Counted from the stretch's first letter, positions 20,857 to 31,479 are shown. The stretch: 64,000 nucleotides of DNA from Lodderomyces elongisporus (GCF_030384665.1 NC_083679.1:62001-126000), one strand, 5' to 3'. A program made the numbers and translations. Notes: a model not told the origin generated them from the sequence alone.

Positions 20857-22452
20857 TTATTGAGAGGATATTATACCACTAAGCACTTTTTCTAAGTCAT
20901 CTAAATCGTAATAATCGGTTCCCTCAATTCGTTTCACCACTGTACATTTGACACCTTTGTTATTCAACAATTGTTTATCTACGAATATATTGGAATTTGT
21001 CATGTAGATCACATCGGTTATGACCTTATTCCATGGCAATCCCACCCCCACCCCCATTTGCATCCTCCCAGCTTCTGCCTCGACTCCCATTTCCTTAAGA
21101 GTGTCACTTATATTTTCACCGTGTTGTTTTCTTAGCGAGTATTCAACAGCTTCGACAATCACTCTAACAAAGTCGAATGCTGTCATACCGGCTGTTTCTC
21201 TATCCAAACACCCATTGAGAAGTAAGATCTTGTTTTTGCAATTAGTGCTGCCAATGATCGCCTTACCTACACCTTTCAACACTAAAATAGGAACAATACT
21301 AGTCATCAACGATCCAATAGAATAAATCAATGTATCACTATTGGTGATTGTTGATGTGACTCTCGGGTTGGCAGCGGGGCAAATCTCTTCTCCATAAGGT
21401 GAGATGTAAAAAATTCTTTTTATTGGCGATAACAAAGGTTCAATATCGTCCAGTTTGTTAAAGTGCAATTGTGATTTCTTCAATTCGGGATGTGTATATT
21501 GTGGCACATTACCACTTTCTTCATCTTCGTCATCTTCGGAATCCGATGAAAAAATAGATCCTCTTGCAGACAAAGGACTCGTGCTCAAATTCAGCCTCAC
21601 ACGAAGTTTACTAGTTTCAACTTGATTAATGGCAATGTCGAGATCGTTAAAGTATTGCGTTCGAGACAAGTCATCGGTTGGGGTTCCGGGTCTTGTGCTA
21701 ATAATTGGTGGTGGATAAGCTGCATCAACACCCATACCAGCACCGTCTCCCACTACAAGCCCACTTTTTAGAGAACCGTTACCACAATTATTACCACTAC
21801 CAGTATTACCATGTGAGCTTGATGGATGCGAAATCTGCGATTGTCCCGTAATTATAAGTCCGTTTTCAAGCAATGCACTTATATGGTATGTAAAATTTGT
21901 ATTAATGCACGGTAAAACTTGAACATCGGGGTCAACATCAGTCAATCTACAGAATAGTTCGATAGACGAGTCCAACGAGCCAATGAATAATCTCGCACCG
22001 GTGAGAAACAAATTGCCAACATTAGCCAACTCATATCGAAACTGCCTCTTTGTTGATTGTGTTATTCTAGACCTTTTGAGTAATTCGACATGCAAATGAA
22101 CAAAAAATGCTCGAAATATCTCCTTGGTGCTGGACGATAAAGAGTTCCATAAAGGATGGGTGCCTTCGACAATATCGTTCCATTCTTGTTTAGCTATTTT
22201 GGGGTTCAATGATAGTCGAAAACTCAACAACTCCCGCAAATCCAGTTGATGCTGAGGTATTAGTCGTGTAAGTCGAGACCGTATATCACCTATGGCTGGA
22301 CCGCCAATCACGCGAATGATTTCCGAGGTTGAGCCACCATTATCGGAAATAGGAAGAACGTATGTAGTCTTGTTTTTTTGCGATAAATTCGTGAAAAGAG
22401 GCACTAGCTCATTAGTGGCAGTTCCGCCTGATAAAATTGTAATCTTGGGCAT
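20857..22452 (-). CDS. CofD/UPF0052-family protein (YNL011C-like)
   Basis: The 531-residue protein belongs to the CofD-like superfamily. In bacteria and archaea this contains the 2-phospho-L-lactate transferase of coenzyme F420 synthesis and the YvcK morphogenesis proteins. Fungi are not known to make F420, so the function here is undefined. Family marks are the N-terminal ITILSGGTATNELVP, the nucleotide-binding loop LPISDNGGSTSEIIR at about 33-47, GPAIGDIRSRL and GNLFLTGARLFIGS. Later blocks are SDTLIYSIGSLMTSIVPILV and IFLNG-like segments near 400. A Ser/Gly-rich and acidic linker (about 210-300) interrupts the domain. The yeast homologue is about 444 residues. Confidence 0.85.
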   Translation of the reverse strand: MPKITILSGGTATNELVPLFTNLSQKNKTTYVLPISDNGGSTSEIIRVIGGPAIGDIRSRLTRLIPQHQLDLRELLSFRLSLNPKIAKQEWNDIVEGTHPLWNSLSSSTKEIFRAFFVHLHVELLKRSRITQSTKRQFRYELANVGNLFLTGARLFIGSLDSSIELFCRLTDVDPDVQVLPCINTNFTYHISALLENGLIITGQSQISHPSSSHGNTGSGNNCGNGSLKSGLVVGDGAGMGVDAAYPPPIISTRPGTPTDDLSRTQYFNDLDIAINQVETSKLRVRLNLSTSPLSARGSIFSSDSEDDEDEESGNVPQYTHPELKKSQLHFNKLDDIEPLLSPIKRIFYISPYGEEICPAANPRVTSTITNSDTLIYSIGSLMTSIVPILVLKGVGKAIIGSTNCKNKILLLNGCLDRETAGMTAFDFVRVIVEAVEYSLRKQHGENISDTLKEMGVEAEAGRMQMGVGVGLPWNKVITDVIYMTNSNIFVDKQLLNNKGVKCTVVKRIEGTDYYDLDDLEKVLSGIISSQ

Positions 22453-22655
22453 ATATAGTAATTAATGATTATGAGAAAAAGAAAGGTGGAAAGGAAACTT
22501 GACAACCACTTCAACAAATTATTGTGCTGCACACACACACACACATACACGTCTTAAAGCCCAAGTCAACAAAGTTTGTTTTGTATCACTTTGAAACTTT
22601 CGTATCTCCGTATCTCCAAACCAAAGACCACAAAAAAAAAGAGGAAAAATAAAAA

Positions 22656-22791
22656 GTAGTAGAAGAAGAAGTAGTAGAAGAAAAAGTAGTAGAAGTAAAA
22701 GTAGTAAAAGTAAAAGTAGTAGAAGTAGTAGTAGAAGTAGCAGAAGTAGTAGTAGTAGAAGTAGTAGAAGTAGTAGAAGTAGAAGAAGAAG
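22656..22791. repeat. Compound GTA/GAA trinucleotide microsatellite
   Basis: About 135 bp built of AGT, AGA and AAGT triplets. It lies 200-340 bp upstream of the CofD-like gene. Confidence 0.9.
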
Positions 22792-22943
22792 GACATAAAA
22801 AACTACGACCGCATTGACATTCCTATTAAAGCCGAAAAGTGCCGCATCTATCTTTTTAATAAAAATGCTGAAATAGGTAAGCCGCTTACCCTCTGAGTAT
22901 TAATCATAACCACTTGACTCGTTCCTTACACTCCCTCTTTCTT

Positions 22944-22982
22944 TCATTCATTCATTCATTCATTCATTCATTCATTCATTAT
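22944..22982. repeat. TTCA tetranucleotide microsatellite
   Basis: About ten CATT/TTCA units in tandem, followed by TTTTCA units. Confidence 0.92.
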
Positions 22983-23014
22983 CGTTTTCATTTTCATTTT
23001 TTTTGTCATGTTGC

Positions 23015-23022
23015 TGACTCAT
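23015..23022. promoter_or_regulatory. Gcn4-type TGACTCAT motif
   Basis: TGACTCAT matches the Gcn4/AP-1 half-site pair. It lies about 420 bp before the PaiB-like gene and 560 bp before the CofD-like gene. This is a motif match only. Confidence 0.35.
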
Positions 23023-23441
23023 ACTTCTCACATGCATCTATCCAGACGTCTAGAACAATAGGTACTTTGAACGAAGAAAAAATGGGAATCATATCAAGCT
23101 AATCCCAAGCATCTATTTGTCTCTATTTTATTTTTGACGCACACACAGATTCACATGCACATGCACAAACACACACACACAAAAAAAAAAAAGAATATAA
23201 AGATAAAGAACAAGATAAGATCAGCCTGGCGATTTTTAGATGATTAATAGCGCAATTGTTATTTGTTCTAGCTAATCACTATTGGCCCAATTCGAAGGAA
23301 TAGCTATTTTCAATGTAATCTTCCATTCTATTCTATTCTCTTTTCAATTCCTTTCAATTCTTTCCAATAACATCTTTACCACAAACTTTCTTCTTAAATA
23401 TAAATTTCTTAAAAAAAAAGTTTACAACTTCATCTTCTGCA

Positions 23442-24131
23442 ATGTACGTTCCTAGCCAGTATCGCGAGGAAGATTGGGATCAGGCTGCTTATTTGGTCAA
23501 AACGTACCCGTTAGCCACACTAATTACTACAGATTCCAACGGTCTAATCATTGCCAACCATATTCCATTTTTTTTAAAGACAGACACAGAGAATGGCGGC
23601 AAAAAGTTATTAATTGCTCACATTGCCAAATCAAATCACCAACTCCCTTCCTTACAATCAAACTCTAATGTCTTGGTGATTTTCCAATCTGCCAACTCAT
23701 ACATTACCCCCGACTATTATCCCGGCAAACCAGAAACCCACAAGTATGTACCCACTTGGGATTTTGCCAGTGTGCACATTTATGGAAGCTCAAAGGTAAT
23801 TGACGATTTTGATTTTGTAAGAGACCAATTGAATAATTTGACAAACCAAGAGGAAAAGGCACAGAAGAAAGAAGGCGAAAAGGCATGGAAAGTCAGCGAC
23901 GCACCAGAGGGGTATTTAAAAGTTATGCAAAGAGGTATTGTGGGATTGGAAATACAGATTGAGTCGTTTGAATGCAAGTACAAATTTGAGCAAGAAAAGA
24001 AAAGTGCTGATACTGAAGGTGTGATTAAAGGTTTAGCCTTGGATGGGAAAACACAATTGTCAAAATTGGCAGTTGATGCAAATGCTAGAGCCGACCAAAA
24101 GAAGGCGTTAAAAGCGTCGAATACACTGTGA
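23442..24131 (+). CDS. PaiB-like FMN-binding protein
   Basis: The 229-residue protein matches the PaiB family of flavin-binding split-barrel proteins, named for a Bacillus sporulation regulator and common in fungi, where the function is unclear. Signature stretches are the opening MYVPSQYREEDWDQA, PLATLITTDSNGLIIANHIPF at about 26-46, YITPDYYPGK near 85, VPTWDFASVHIYGSSKVI (about 100-117), and MQRGIVGLEIQIESFECKYK near the end. The last 30 residues are a Lys/Ala-rich tail. The start is the first ATG, in a favourable A-rich context. Confidence 0.88.
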   Translation: MYVPSQYREEDWDQAAYLVKTYPLATLITTDSNGLIIANHIPFFLKTDTENGGKKLLIAHIAKSNHQLPSLQSNSNVLVIFQSANSYITPDYYPGKPETHKYVPTWDFASVHIYGSSKVIDDFDFVRDQLNNLTNQEEKAQKKEGEKAWKVSDAPEGYLKVMQRGIVGLEIQIESFECKYKFEQEKKSADTEGVIKGLALDGKTQLSKLAVDANARADQKKALKASNTL

Positions 24132-24370
24132 TGAAGCAAAGTTGACGAACTGCTTTTGCAAATTGGTGGTCTTTCTCACAGACAATATCACAGACAATAT
24201 CACACACAAACCTAAATGTCTAATTTATTATAAAATAGCGAGAGTAAAACAAGTAGAGTGAAAGAATAGAAAAAGGGCAAGTAAAAGAAATCACAACAGT
24301 TTATCATTGTATTTTTACTCTTCATTATCCTGATCTCTAAATAAAACATGTATTCAAGTATCGTTTTTCA

Positions 24371-25339
24371 TCAATAGGGAGTAAATCCAGCACCGCCAAT
24401 TCCTCCTCTATTGTTGAAGCCACCTCTTCCACCTCTTCCTCTAAAGCCAGCACCACCACGTCCACCACCTCTACCGTTGAAGCCGCCTCTACCATTAAAA
24501 CCACCTCTACCACCTCTGGCGCCACCTCTTCCGCCTCTTCCTCTCATTGCGCCACCGCGTGGTATAGTTATACCAGGAATGTTTGTTCTTTTGTGCATAA
24601 CCTTCAACTCTCGATCTCTAAATATTGATCCATCAAGCGTAGCAATGGCCTTATCGACACTTTCTTGGTCTTGGAAAGCCAAGTACGCCACACCTTTAGG
24701 TCTACCAGTGAATTTGTTGTTCAAAATTGTCACTTTTTCTATTATACCACACAGTGAGAAATGTTGCTGAAGCTCCAAGGGAGTAGAGCCATAATCGACA
24801 TTACCAATGTATATGGATTTCGCGTCGCTTTCTCTCTTGGCCTCATCTGATATTAAGTGCGAAGAAGCAGCTGGGTGTGCCAAACCCGCAGAATAAGAGG
24901 ATACAGGTGCAGACCCTGGGACCGTTGAAGTAGGAGTCGCAGCATTTAGATGAGCATTTGTGTGCGCATCTGAAAATGCTGGTGTAGCAACATTGCTGCC
25001 AAACATACTTTGCTGAAACAGGAAAGGGAAAGGTGCCTGTTGCAGCTGAGCTTGTTGAGCTTGTTGAGCTTGTTGCTGTTGTTGCTGTTGTTGCTGTTGA
25101 GCTAAAAGAAAGTTACCCTGAGCATCTAACTGTTCTGATTGATGTTGTAATTGATCTCGTTGTTTCTGCAACTGTTGCAATTGTGCTTGCTCCTCTGGTG
25201 TCAAGTTAGAATAGCCAAAGTCATTATTTTGCGGCTGTTGGTATTCACGGGTTTGTTGCTGTTCTTGACCCTCTTGTTGTTCTTGCTGCTGCGAAGGAGG
25301 GTATTGGTGCTGTTGATTAATTGAAATTTGGTCAGACAT
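24371..25339 (-). CDS. SGN1: RRM/RGG RNA-binding protein, Sgn1/Pab2-like
   Basis: This is a nuclear/cytoplasmic poly(A)-tail-binding type protein related to Sgn1 of Saccharomyces and Pab2/PABPN1. The 322 residues open with a Gln-rich, coiled-coil-prone N-terminus (QLQKQRDQLQHQSEQL). A single RRM at about 172-250 follows, with RNP2 IYIGNV and RNP1 RPKGVAYLAF. The C-terminal 65 residues are an RGG/FNGRGG tail, a typical arginine-methylation target. The CAA/CAG-type runs coding Gln are microsatellite-like. The Sgn1 name is by best recognition; Pab2 is the alternative label for the same family. Confidence 0.82.
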   Translation of the reverse strand: MSDQISINQQHQYPPSQQQEQQEGQEQQQTREYQQPQNNDFGYSNLTPEEQAQLQQLQKQRDQLQHQSEQLDAQGNFLLAQQQQQQQQQQAQQAQQAQLQQAPFPFLFQQSMFGSNVATPAFSDAHTNAHLNAATPTSTVPGSAPVSSYSAGLAHPAASSHLISDEAKRESDAKSIYIGNVDYGSTPLELQQHFSLCGIIEKVTILNNKFTGRPKGVAYLAFQDQESVDKAIATLDGSIFRDRELKVMHKRTNIPGITIPRGGAMRGRGGRGGARGGRGGFNGRGGFNGRGGGRGGAGFRGRGGRGGFNNRGGIGGAGFTPY

Positions 25340-25918
25340 TATTAATTTTATTGGAAATGGATCAGGATGGGGGATGACTTACGTATGTTTTGAGTTTCTC
25401 GTGATATATTTACCAATTTTGGGACTGGTTTTTTTTTCTTTTTTCTTTTTTTTTCTTCATTTTTTCTTTACTTTTTGTTTCTCTTTGACTTATTTTTCTT
25501 TAGGTCAGGTAAGAAAAGTGAAATGTTAAAGAAAAAGAGAGAGAACGAAAATTGATGAAGATCGATGGAAATGAATGAAAATGGACAAAAATGAGCGACA
25601 AAGTGTAGAAGAGAAAATGAAAAATAAAACAAAAGGAAAAAAAATACCGTTGTTCCGTATAGAAGACACAACTTTAAGTAATTCATTCCATAACCGTTTT
25701 TAGGTCCAGCAGGAAAGAAGAGGAAGCTAATGTGCCATTTTTGACTTCTTTATTCTCTGTTTTGCTTTTGCTTTTGCTCTTTTGCTTTTGCTCTTTTTTT
25801 CTTTTCGTTTTTCTTTTCATTACTATTTTCTATTTTATTGTTTTTTGTCCCCATCATATGACCTTGGATATATTAATCGCTATATTTTATATAAAATAAC
25901 AAGTATTTTTTTTTCTTT
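25340..25918. other. Spacer with T/C-rich tracts
   Basis: 579 bp between two minus-strand genes. It has poly-T, TTTTGC and TTCTTT runs; no gene is seen. Confidence 0.5.
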
Positions 25919-28900
25919 TTAAAACTGCGATACGCCAGGAATGTTCCTGTCTCTATTTAATGTTTTTCTTACATTGCCAATATCGCGTGGTAATGTAGCT
26001 TGAACTGTTTTACCACCGTCGTCATCACCATCCTCTACACCAGCAGTTGTATTACGTGTACGTGTACCAGCACGTCTATTCATACTATCATCTCCAACAC
26101 TTTTATCAATTGATCCATACCCATTATTGATCAATCTGATCTTCTTTTTCCTTTTTAAGTGACTTGGTAATAGCGCATCCTGCTCCAGTCGTAAAAGATC
26201 AATATCAGTTTCGTATCCTCTATCATACGGCAAAAAGTCATTATTGTCCTCTTCGTCATCTTCCGTTAAAACACTCATAAACCCAGAGTCTGCACGCGGT
26301 ATCTCATCGTCAGCACCAACTCCCTTTTTGTGATTTCGACGATGATCACGGTCTTTCCTACCAACACAAAGCACGAGACCAAGCATAACGCCAGCAAATA
26401 AGGTGAGACCTAGAATGATTCCAATTCCAACACTTACAATACCCAAATAGACATGCAAAAAGTTATCACCCTTGTGCTTATCTTTAAACCACTCAAGATT
26501 CAATGGTTTATCTAGCAAAAATACACATGAGATATTCTTTGTATCCCGGTCCCTAAGACGCAGTGATGTGCACCCATGGGACAATAATCGCACTTCCTGG
26601 TCTTTGTTATATGATTCTGTAGTTGCACCTTTACCTTGAGTCGTATTGTTTAGTTTTCGAAAGTTTAATAGGATCTTATCTGTGCCCTTTTGATGTCTGC
26701 ACGTCAATCCGCCATTTGTTAAGTTTGTTTTAATGATATTGTCGTCAGTTCCCATCACCTGGCTCCCACTGTTATCGCCATGTATACATTCTAGTATTTT
26801 TCCCACTTCCTCATTAGGTATAAGATGAAACTCTAAAAACTCAAGCAAGTCTGTAAATGAAGATGTAATGTTGAAATTTTCAAGAGACTCTGCCGACGGG
26901 ACCAATAAGGAAAACGGCATTTTTCCCGTCAAGGAGCTCTCAATCTTGGGGTAATGTTTGAGTAGTTTCGTAATTGAAAATTGTGGAAAAGAAGGGTCAA
27001 TTGTTGTTTCAATAAGGTCCCAGATGGGTACGCGAAATGACTCGGGAAGTAAAAACTCATTAATGACGTGAATGACACCTTGATTGAACAAGACGTCTGA
27101 GTTGAGCGGCACAGCACGCGGTCCCGTATTTTGAATCAGTAAATAATTAATTTCGTTTTTGATTCCTTCACTCTCAACATCAATCAGGTGTTCTCCTGAC
27201 TTGGCAATGGTTCGAAAACTGCTCTTTCCAGCAAAATCAGAATACAACGTTCCCTCTAAAAACATACCCTGAGTAATTTCTTTGAACAATTTAGGGTTAT
27301 TTTCAAGATACTTTAGAATTAAACCAAGTTCATTCCACAAACCTACACCATTATTAGATTCACCGCATGGTAACAAAATCGTATATCCCTCACCATTATC
27401 GTCTAGTGAGTATAGCTCAAAAGTGCTCAAGTAGTTTAGCGTCTTTAAGCAACTTTGCCTATCAATATTAATTCCTTCCAAAAGCTTAGGTATAGCGTCT
27501 GTGGACATCAAGTCACCTAACGAGTGTTTGAGATTAACAGGAGGCGATAACTCTTCATTGCCAATTATAATTTGACTATCGTTTGCAATATCGGTAATCA
27601 GAAGTATTTCAATTCCATCTCCTATTCGCAACATTTGTTTTCCATCTTCTTCAGAAGTATTGGAAATTTTTATCTTGTAACATCCACCTAATTTCTTTTT
27701 AACACAAAGCTTTGTATCAGCCAAAATGTGGTCATGATTGGTAAAATTCATCACACCATCAATAAAATGATACAAAAACTCCTGCTTCAAACTAAATGAA
27801 CTGGCAATGATTTCATTGTCATCATCAACATCATCTCTCAGGTCAACATCAATAAATATTGTTTGGTTTGAAGATGATCCATCAATCAAATAATCAAGCG
27901 ATCTAAACTCCAACTCACTAACAAACGCAGAATAATGTGCAGCGTATAATGCCTTGCGTGCAATCATTTCCACCGTGGGGATCTTTAGTTTTTCAAAAAA
28001 CAGTGCTTTGCTAAAGCTGTTGGTTTTGGCAGTGGTGTTGGTGTTGGTGTTGGTGTTGGTGCTGGTACTGTTTTTTTCATTGTCATTTTCCCTGACATCA
28101 AATATTTGTAATATTCCATTTGCAAGTACATGTGTTTGACTTACAGGAAACCCACCCACTGATATACTCGACTTTCCTCCCACTTTTTTATCACCTTGCT
28201 TTTCATTCAACAAAAACTGTTGCTTTTTACCGGCCAATGATATTACTTTGTCCAGAGTCCCATTGACTCCGGCAACATAGTCAACAAACATCAAATGTCG
28301 TAATAAATTCAAAGTATCTTGTTTAATCTCCCTCACTGCATCCTCAGTACTGACAAAGGATTCATCTGCAGAGTTTGCCAAGTAGTAGTCTAATTGCAAT
28401 GCGCTTAATGAATCTTTCAATAACTGATCTGTGGGTAAAATGATGGTCTTGACACCACGTGTGAATTCCTCACAAGTTTTTGGAATCTTCAACTTTTGCT
28501 TCTTTTTCTTTCCTTTACGAGTCTTTCTTTTTTTCCGTTTCTCATTTTTATTCTTATTGCCCCTTGACGCCTCATAATCGTCGTCACCACTGACATCATT
28601 GCCATCATCATCATCATCATCGTTGTCGAATAAAAAATCAAATATCTTACTCATTAGTGAAACTTCACTTATATCACCATTTAAAAGAACATCACACATA
28701 CTTGATTTCACTGGCAAAAGCAGATCAACCGCTTGGACATAGGACCATTGATGCTTTGCATACAAGTCTTGTTCAACAATTGTTGCCGACTCGTCAACAA
28801 TCCATTCACCTTGATTGTCGGTATTCCGTACTATAATTGGATAAGACACATTTGCTTTACCGTTATTATACAAAGTATCATACACAACCTCCCCTTCAGT

Positions 28901-29422
28901 CATATTTTCCAAAACCAATGTCTGGTTGATAACATATCGGAATAAAGTCTCATCGGGGCTTGCTCCACCCATTAAATAAAAGTCGAGTTCTTCGTCATTG
29001 TTTTCTCCATTATTTTTGACACCAGCAAATGCCAGATTCACAGGCGCCAATAATGTGACATTCCTCAAGAGATTGAGTTTGGGTACCATTTGGTGCCGCT
29101 GCAAGATTCGCAAGAAGTATGAGAATTGTGGTTGTGCAGATAATATATCGATCATCATTGTTGGGACTGGTTCAGGCTCGAATGAAGTTGTGGTGGTAGC
29201 AGCAGCAGCAGTAGCAGTAGCAGCAGCAGCATTAACAGTTAGAACATTGAGGTTGGTAGAGTCCGTGCCGGCGGTGTCAATAGTAATGGTAGGCTGAGAG
29301 GTGGTGGCGGTGTATCTAGTAATGGCTGCTGCATGTGAAGCTAATGGAGAGTACAGTAATATGAGCAAAAGAAAAGTGACAAGATGTAGTCGAAATGCAC
29401 TATTTGGTGGATGTGATTGCAT
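25919..29422 (-). CDS. Large FAS1 (fasciclin)-domain membrane protein, YLR001C-like
   Basis: This is a type I membrane protein with a signal peptide (hydrophobic VTFLLLILLYSPLASHA), several FAS1-like repeats and one C-terminal transmembrane segment at about 990-1018 (YLGIVSVGIGIILGLTLF). FAS1 cues are FSYFLRILQRHQMVPKLNLL with LLAPVNLAF, repeated lighter copies such as LLPCGESN and SLLVPSAESLENF, and H2-like VIHVINEFLLP. Sequons are numerous. The 1167 residues start at the ATG at 29422; the frame upstream opens only at GTG. The best-known relative is the vacuolar-membrane protein of YLR001C. A basic Lys-rich block (KKRKTRKGKKKKQKLK) and an acidic Asp run interrupt the first repeat; both are repeat-encoded. 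Confidence 0.85.
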   Translation of the reverse strand: MQSHPPNSAFRLHLVTFLLLILLYSPLASHAAAITRYTATTSQPTITIDTAGTDSTNLNVLTVNAAAATATAAAATTTTSFEPEPVPTMMIDILSAQPQFSYFLRILQRHQMVPKLNLLRNVTLLAPVNLAFAGVKNNGENNDEELDFYLMGGASPDETLFRYVINQTLVLENMTEGEVVYDTLYNNGKANVSYPIIVRNTDNQGEWIVDESATIVEQDLYAKHQWSYVQAVDLLLPVKSSMCDVLLNGDISEVSLMSKIFDFLFDNDDDDDDGNDVSGDDDYEASRGNKNKNEKRKKRKTRKGKKKKQKLKIPKTCEEFTRGVKTIILPTDQLLKDSLSALQLDYYLANSADESFVSTEDAVREIKQDTLNLLRHLMFVDYVAGVNGTLDKVISLAGKKQQFLLNEKQGDKKVGGKSSISVGGFPVSQTHVLANGILQIFDVRENDNEKNSTSTNTNTNTNTTAKTNSFSKALFFEKLKIPTVEMIARKALYAAHYSAFVSELEFRSLDYLIDGSSSNQTIFIDVDLRDDVDDDNEIIASSFSLKQEFLYHFIDGVMNFTNHDHILADTKLCVKKKLGGCYKIKISNTSEEDGKQMLRIGDGIEILLITDIANDSQIIIGNEELSPPVNLKHSLGDLMSTDAIPKLLEGINIDRQSCLKTLNYLSTFELYSLDDNGEGYTILLPCGESNNGVGLWNELGLILKYLENNPKLFKEITQGMFLEGTLYSDFAGKSSFRTIAKSGEHLIDVESEGIKNEINYLLIQNTGPRAVPLNSDVLFNQGVIHVINEFLLPESFRVPIWDLIETTIDPSFPQFSITKLLKHYPKIESSLTGKMPFSLLVPSAESLENFNITSSFTDLLEFLEFHLIPNEEVGKILECIHGDNSGSQVMGTDDNIIKTNLTNGGLTCRHQKGTDKILLNFRKLNNTTQGKGATTESYNKDQEVRLLSHGCTSLRLRDRDTKNISCVFLLDKPLNLEWFKDKHKGDNFLHVYLGIVSVGIGIILGLTLFAGVMLGLVLCVGRKDRDHRRNHKKGVGADDEIPRADSGFMSVLTEDDEEDNNDFLPYDRGYETDIDLLRLEQDALLPSHLKRKKKIRLINNGYGSIDKSVGDDSMNRRAGTRTRNTTAGVEDGDDDGGKTVQATLPRDIGNVRKTLNRDRNIPGVSQF
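28028..28066 (-). repeat. Hexanucleotide coding repeat (Asn-Thr)n
   Basis: GGTGTT units in tandem on the + strand encode alternating Asn-Thr in the FAS1-domain protein. Confidence 0.85.
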
Positions 29423-29896
29423 TATCGTGTATTGAATTGTAGAATGAAGTAGGTCAACATGCACTTTTCAATAAAAAAGGGTAGTTAAATTTTCTTTTTG
29501 GATGCAAGTAATAACGTGATTGCATAAGGTTATATTTGGTAGAGTAGACTTGTATATACTTTTGTATGTGCGTGTCTGTGGGGAGGGAGAGAAGAAGCTT
29601 GAAGGGAGAAATAGGAAGAAATATCCAAATAAAAATAATACAGGGAATTGTTAGGAAGATTGACAATAAACAGTTACCCGGTGTATCTATTTTTAATTAT
29701 GTGCGGCATAAAGACAATATCAAAGCCTACTTTTGACTCACACCTACAGAAACTAAAAAGGATGAAGAAAAGAAAGAAAGTAAAAGAAAAAGAAAAAAAA
29801 AACACACTCACACACATCTCATTCGCATCTCATAAAGAAATGATTGATACTGACCTTGTATAGAAACCTGAATGGTACTATTGAACCTTTTAAATA
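29423..29896. promoter_or_regulatory. FAS1-protein / FEX divergent promoter
   Basis: A 474-bp divergent spacer. TGACTCA at 29734-29740 is the only recognisable motif; the rest is A-rich. Confidence 0.4.
29734..29740. promoter_or_regulatory. Gcn4/AP-1-type TGACTCA
   Basis: An exact TGACTCA lies about 160 bp upstream of the FEX start and about 310 bp from the FAS1-domain gene. It fits Gcn4 or a stress AP-1-like factor; function is inferred. Confidence 0.35.
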
Positions 29897-31243
29897 ATGA
29901 GTTTATCTAGTAGTGCAAGTCTTGGTAATGAAAACCAAGCGGCATCGAATAGTATAGAAGGTTCGGAGTTTCAAAGAACCAGAGGAGAACAAGAAGAAGG
30001 AGGAGGAGGAAAAGAAAAAAGAGGGGAAAAACGAGAGCAAGGAGAAGAAGAAGAAGAAGAAGATGATGATGATGACGAAGAAGAAGAAGAGAGGCTTCGA
30101 AGACGTCGAAGTGCCGAAGAAGAGTACGAGTCCGCTGAAGCAGAGTCTGTTGCGTCTGCATTACCAGAAGGGTTCAAATATACTACTCCCACCAGCAGTA
30201 AAGAAAAGAAACAACCACCTATCTTAGTTCAAAAATACACAAAGTATCAGCCTATAATCCTTAACATAGTTCACGGCTCTATATGGGGTGTTCTTGTACG
30301 TAAGGGGTTAATGCTGTTGACTTCATATGATGGGTCGTACCTATCGGGAGTTATTTGGGCCAACTTCACTGCATGCTTAGTTATGGGCTTTGCTGTCGAT
30401 AACGATTCATTATGGCTTCAGCTACTAAGTAAAGAGGGCGAGAAAGCCGGCTTATATCCTACAAAGGCTTCCATACCGGTATATACTGGGCTCACCACAG
30501 GATTTTGTGGTACGGTTTCATCTTTCTCCACGGTTATACTTGACTCATTCAATAGGGCAGCTAATACTAATATTGGGCATACATATCATCCACCAAATGC
30601 TGCATATGGCATAATGAATTTTCTAGCAGTAGTATTGGCAGAGTTTGGTTTATCTGTTACCGGATTTCATATGGGGAAACATCTTTCCAGCGCGATTGCG
30701 AGCGGGAGCGGTAATAAAAAATTTTCGATTTCTCCCAAACAATATATATTGCTTGAGCGATTCTCAATGATTATGGCTATTTGTTTGGTAGTAATTACAT
30801 GTGTCTTACTTGGCGTAAAAGATGAAGGAGCATGGAGGAACTGGACATTTGCAATGTTTTTTGCACCTTTTGGTGCCATATTACGATTTTACATGTCGAA
30901 ATACCTTAATAGCACAGTTGCCAATTTTCCCATGGGTACTTTTTCAGCAAATTTACTAGGTTCGTTGTTTTTGGCTATCTTTACATTATTGGGTAGGGGG
31001 AAACTTACTCATGGAAGTCAACTTGTAACACATATTATGGGGTGTCATGTTCTCACTGGGCTTGATGATGGGTTCTGTGGTGCGTTGACTACAGTGAGCA
31101 CATTTGTTGCTGAATTATTTGGATTGAAAACACAGTACAGCTATAGGTATGGTGTTGCTTCGGTACTTTTATCGTTTGCTGTCATGGTTTTGATCCTAGG
31201 ATCATATAACTGGACAGTTGGTCTAACTGATCCAGTTTGTTAA
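29897..31243 (+). CDS. FEX1: Fluoride export protein (FEX/CrcB family)
   Basis: This plasma-membrane protein expels fluoride and gives high-level fluoride resistance. The eukaryotic form is a fusion of two CrcB/Fluc-like halves, and both are visible: half one with ANFTACLVMGF and GLTTGFCGTVSSFSTVI (about 155-215), half two with APFGAILRFYMSKYLN, SANLLGSLFLAIF and GLDDGFCGALTTVSTFVAEL (about 325-410). The paired GFCG...ST motifs are the pore polar-track and Phe-box region. The N-terminal 105 residues are a hydrophilic Glu/Arg/Asp-rich tail encoded by GAA/GAT repeats, longer than in the 375-residue yeast protein. The 448 residues start at the ATG at 29897. Confidence 0.93.
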   Translation: MSLSSSASLGNENQAASNSIEGSEFQRTRGEQEEGGGGKEKRGEKREQGEEEEEEDDDDDEEEEERLRRRRSAEEEYESAEAESVASALPEGFKYTTPTSSKEKKQPPILVQKYTKYQPIILNIVHGSIWGVLVRKGLMLLTSYDGSYLSGVIWANFTACLVMGFAVDNDSLWLQLLSKEGEKAGLYPTKASIPVYTGLTTGFCGTVSSFSTVILDSFNRAANTNIGHTYHPPNAAYGIMNFLAVVLAEFGLSVTGFHMGKHLSSAIASGSGNKKFSISPKQYILLERFSMIMAICLVVITCVLLGVKDEGAWRNWTFAMFFAPFGAILRFYMSKYLNSTVANFPMGTFSANLLGSLFLAIFTLLGRGKLTHGSQLVTHIMGCHVLTGLDDGFCGALTTVSTFVAELFGLKTQYSYRYGVASVLLSFAVMVLILGSYNWTVGLTDPVC

Positions 31244-31479
31244 TTTCTTTTGGAAACTTAAAAAAGTAAATATAGATTAAGGAAAGGGAAGTTAGATGCG
31301 TTGGTTTAAATATGTGTTGATGTACATCTGGGTCAGTTGAGCATAATTAAGAATAAGTAGTTTGCTCTCAAGGCGTTGTGTTAATAATAGTTTGTAAAAA
31401 TATGAGCCCCTAGTCTAACACCAACCAAAATAGCACCGGCCAGCTCAAAACCAAGAAATAATAAAGAAAAAATGGAAAA

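Larger units (their letters stand above)
22453..23441. other. Divergent promoter with microsatellites
   Basis: 989 bp between the CofD-like and PaiB-like genes. It contains a GTAGAA-type array, a CATT array, CA repeats and one TGACTCAT motif. The long Tyr/Phe frame across the first array is a repeat translation, not a gene. Confidence 0.5.

Noticed and set aside
22566..22796. Tyr/Phe-rich reading frame
   Set aside because: A translation of the GTA/GAA microsatellite.
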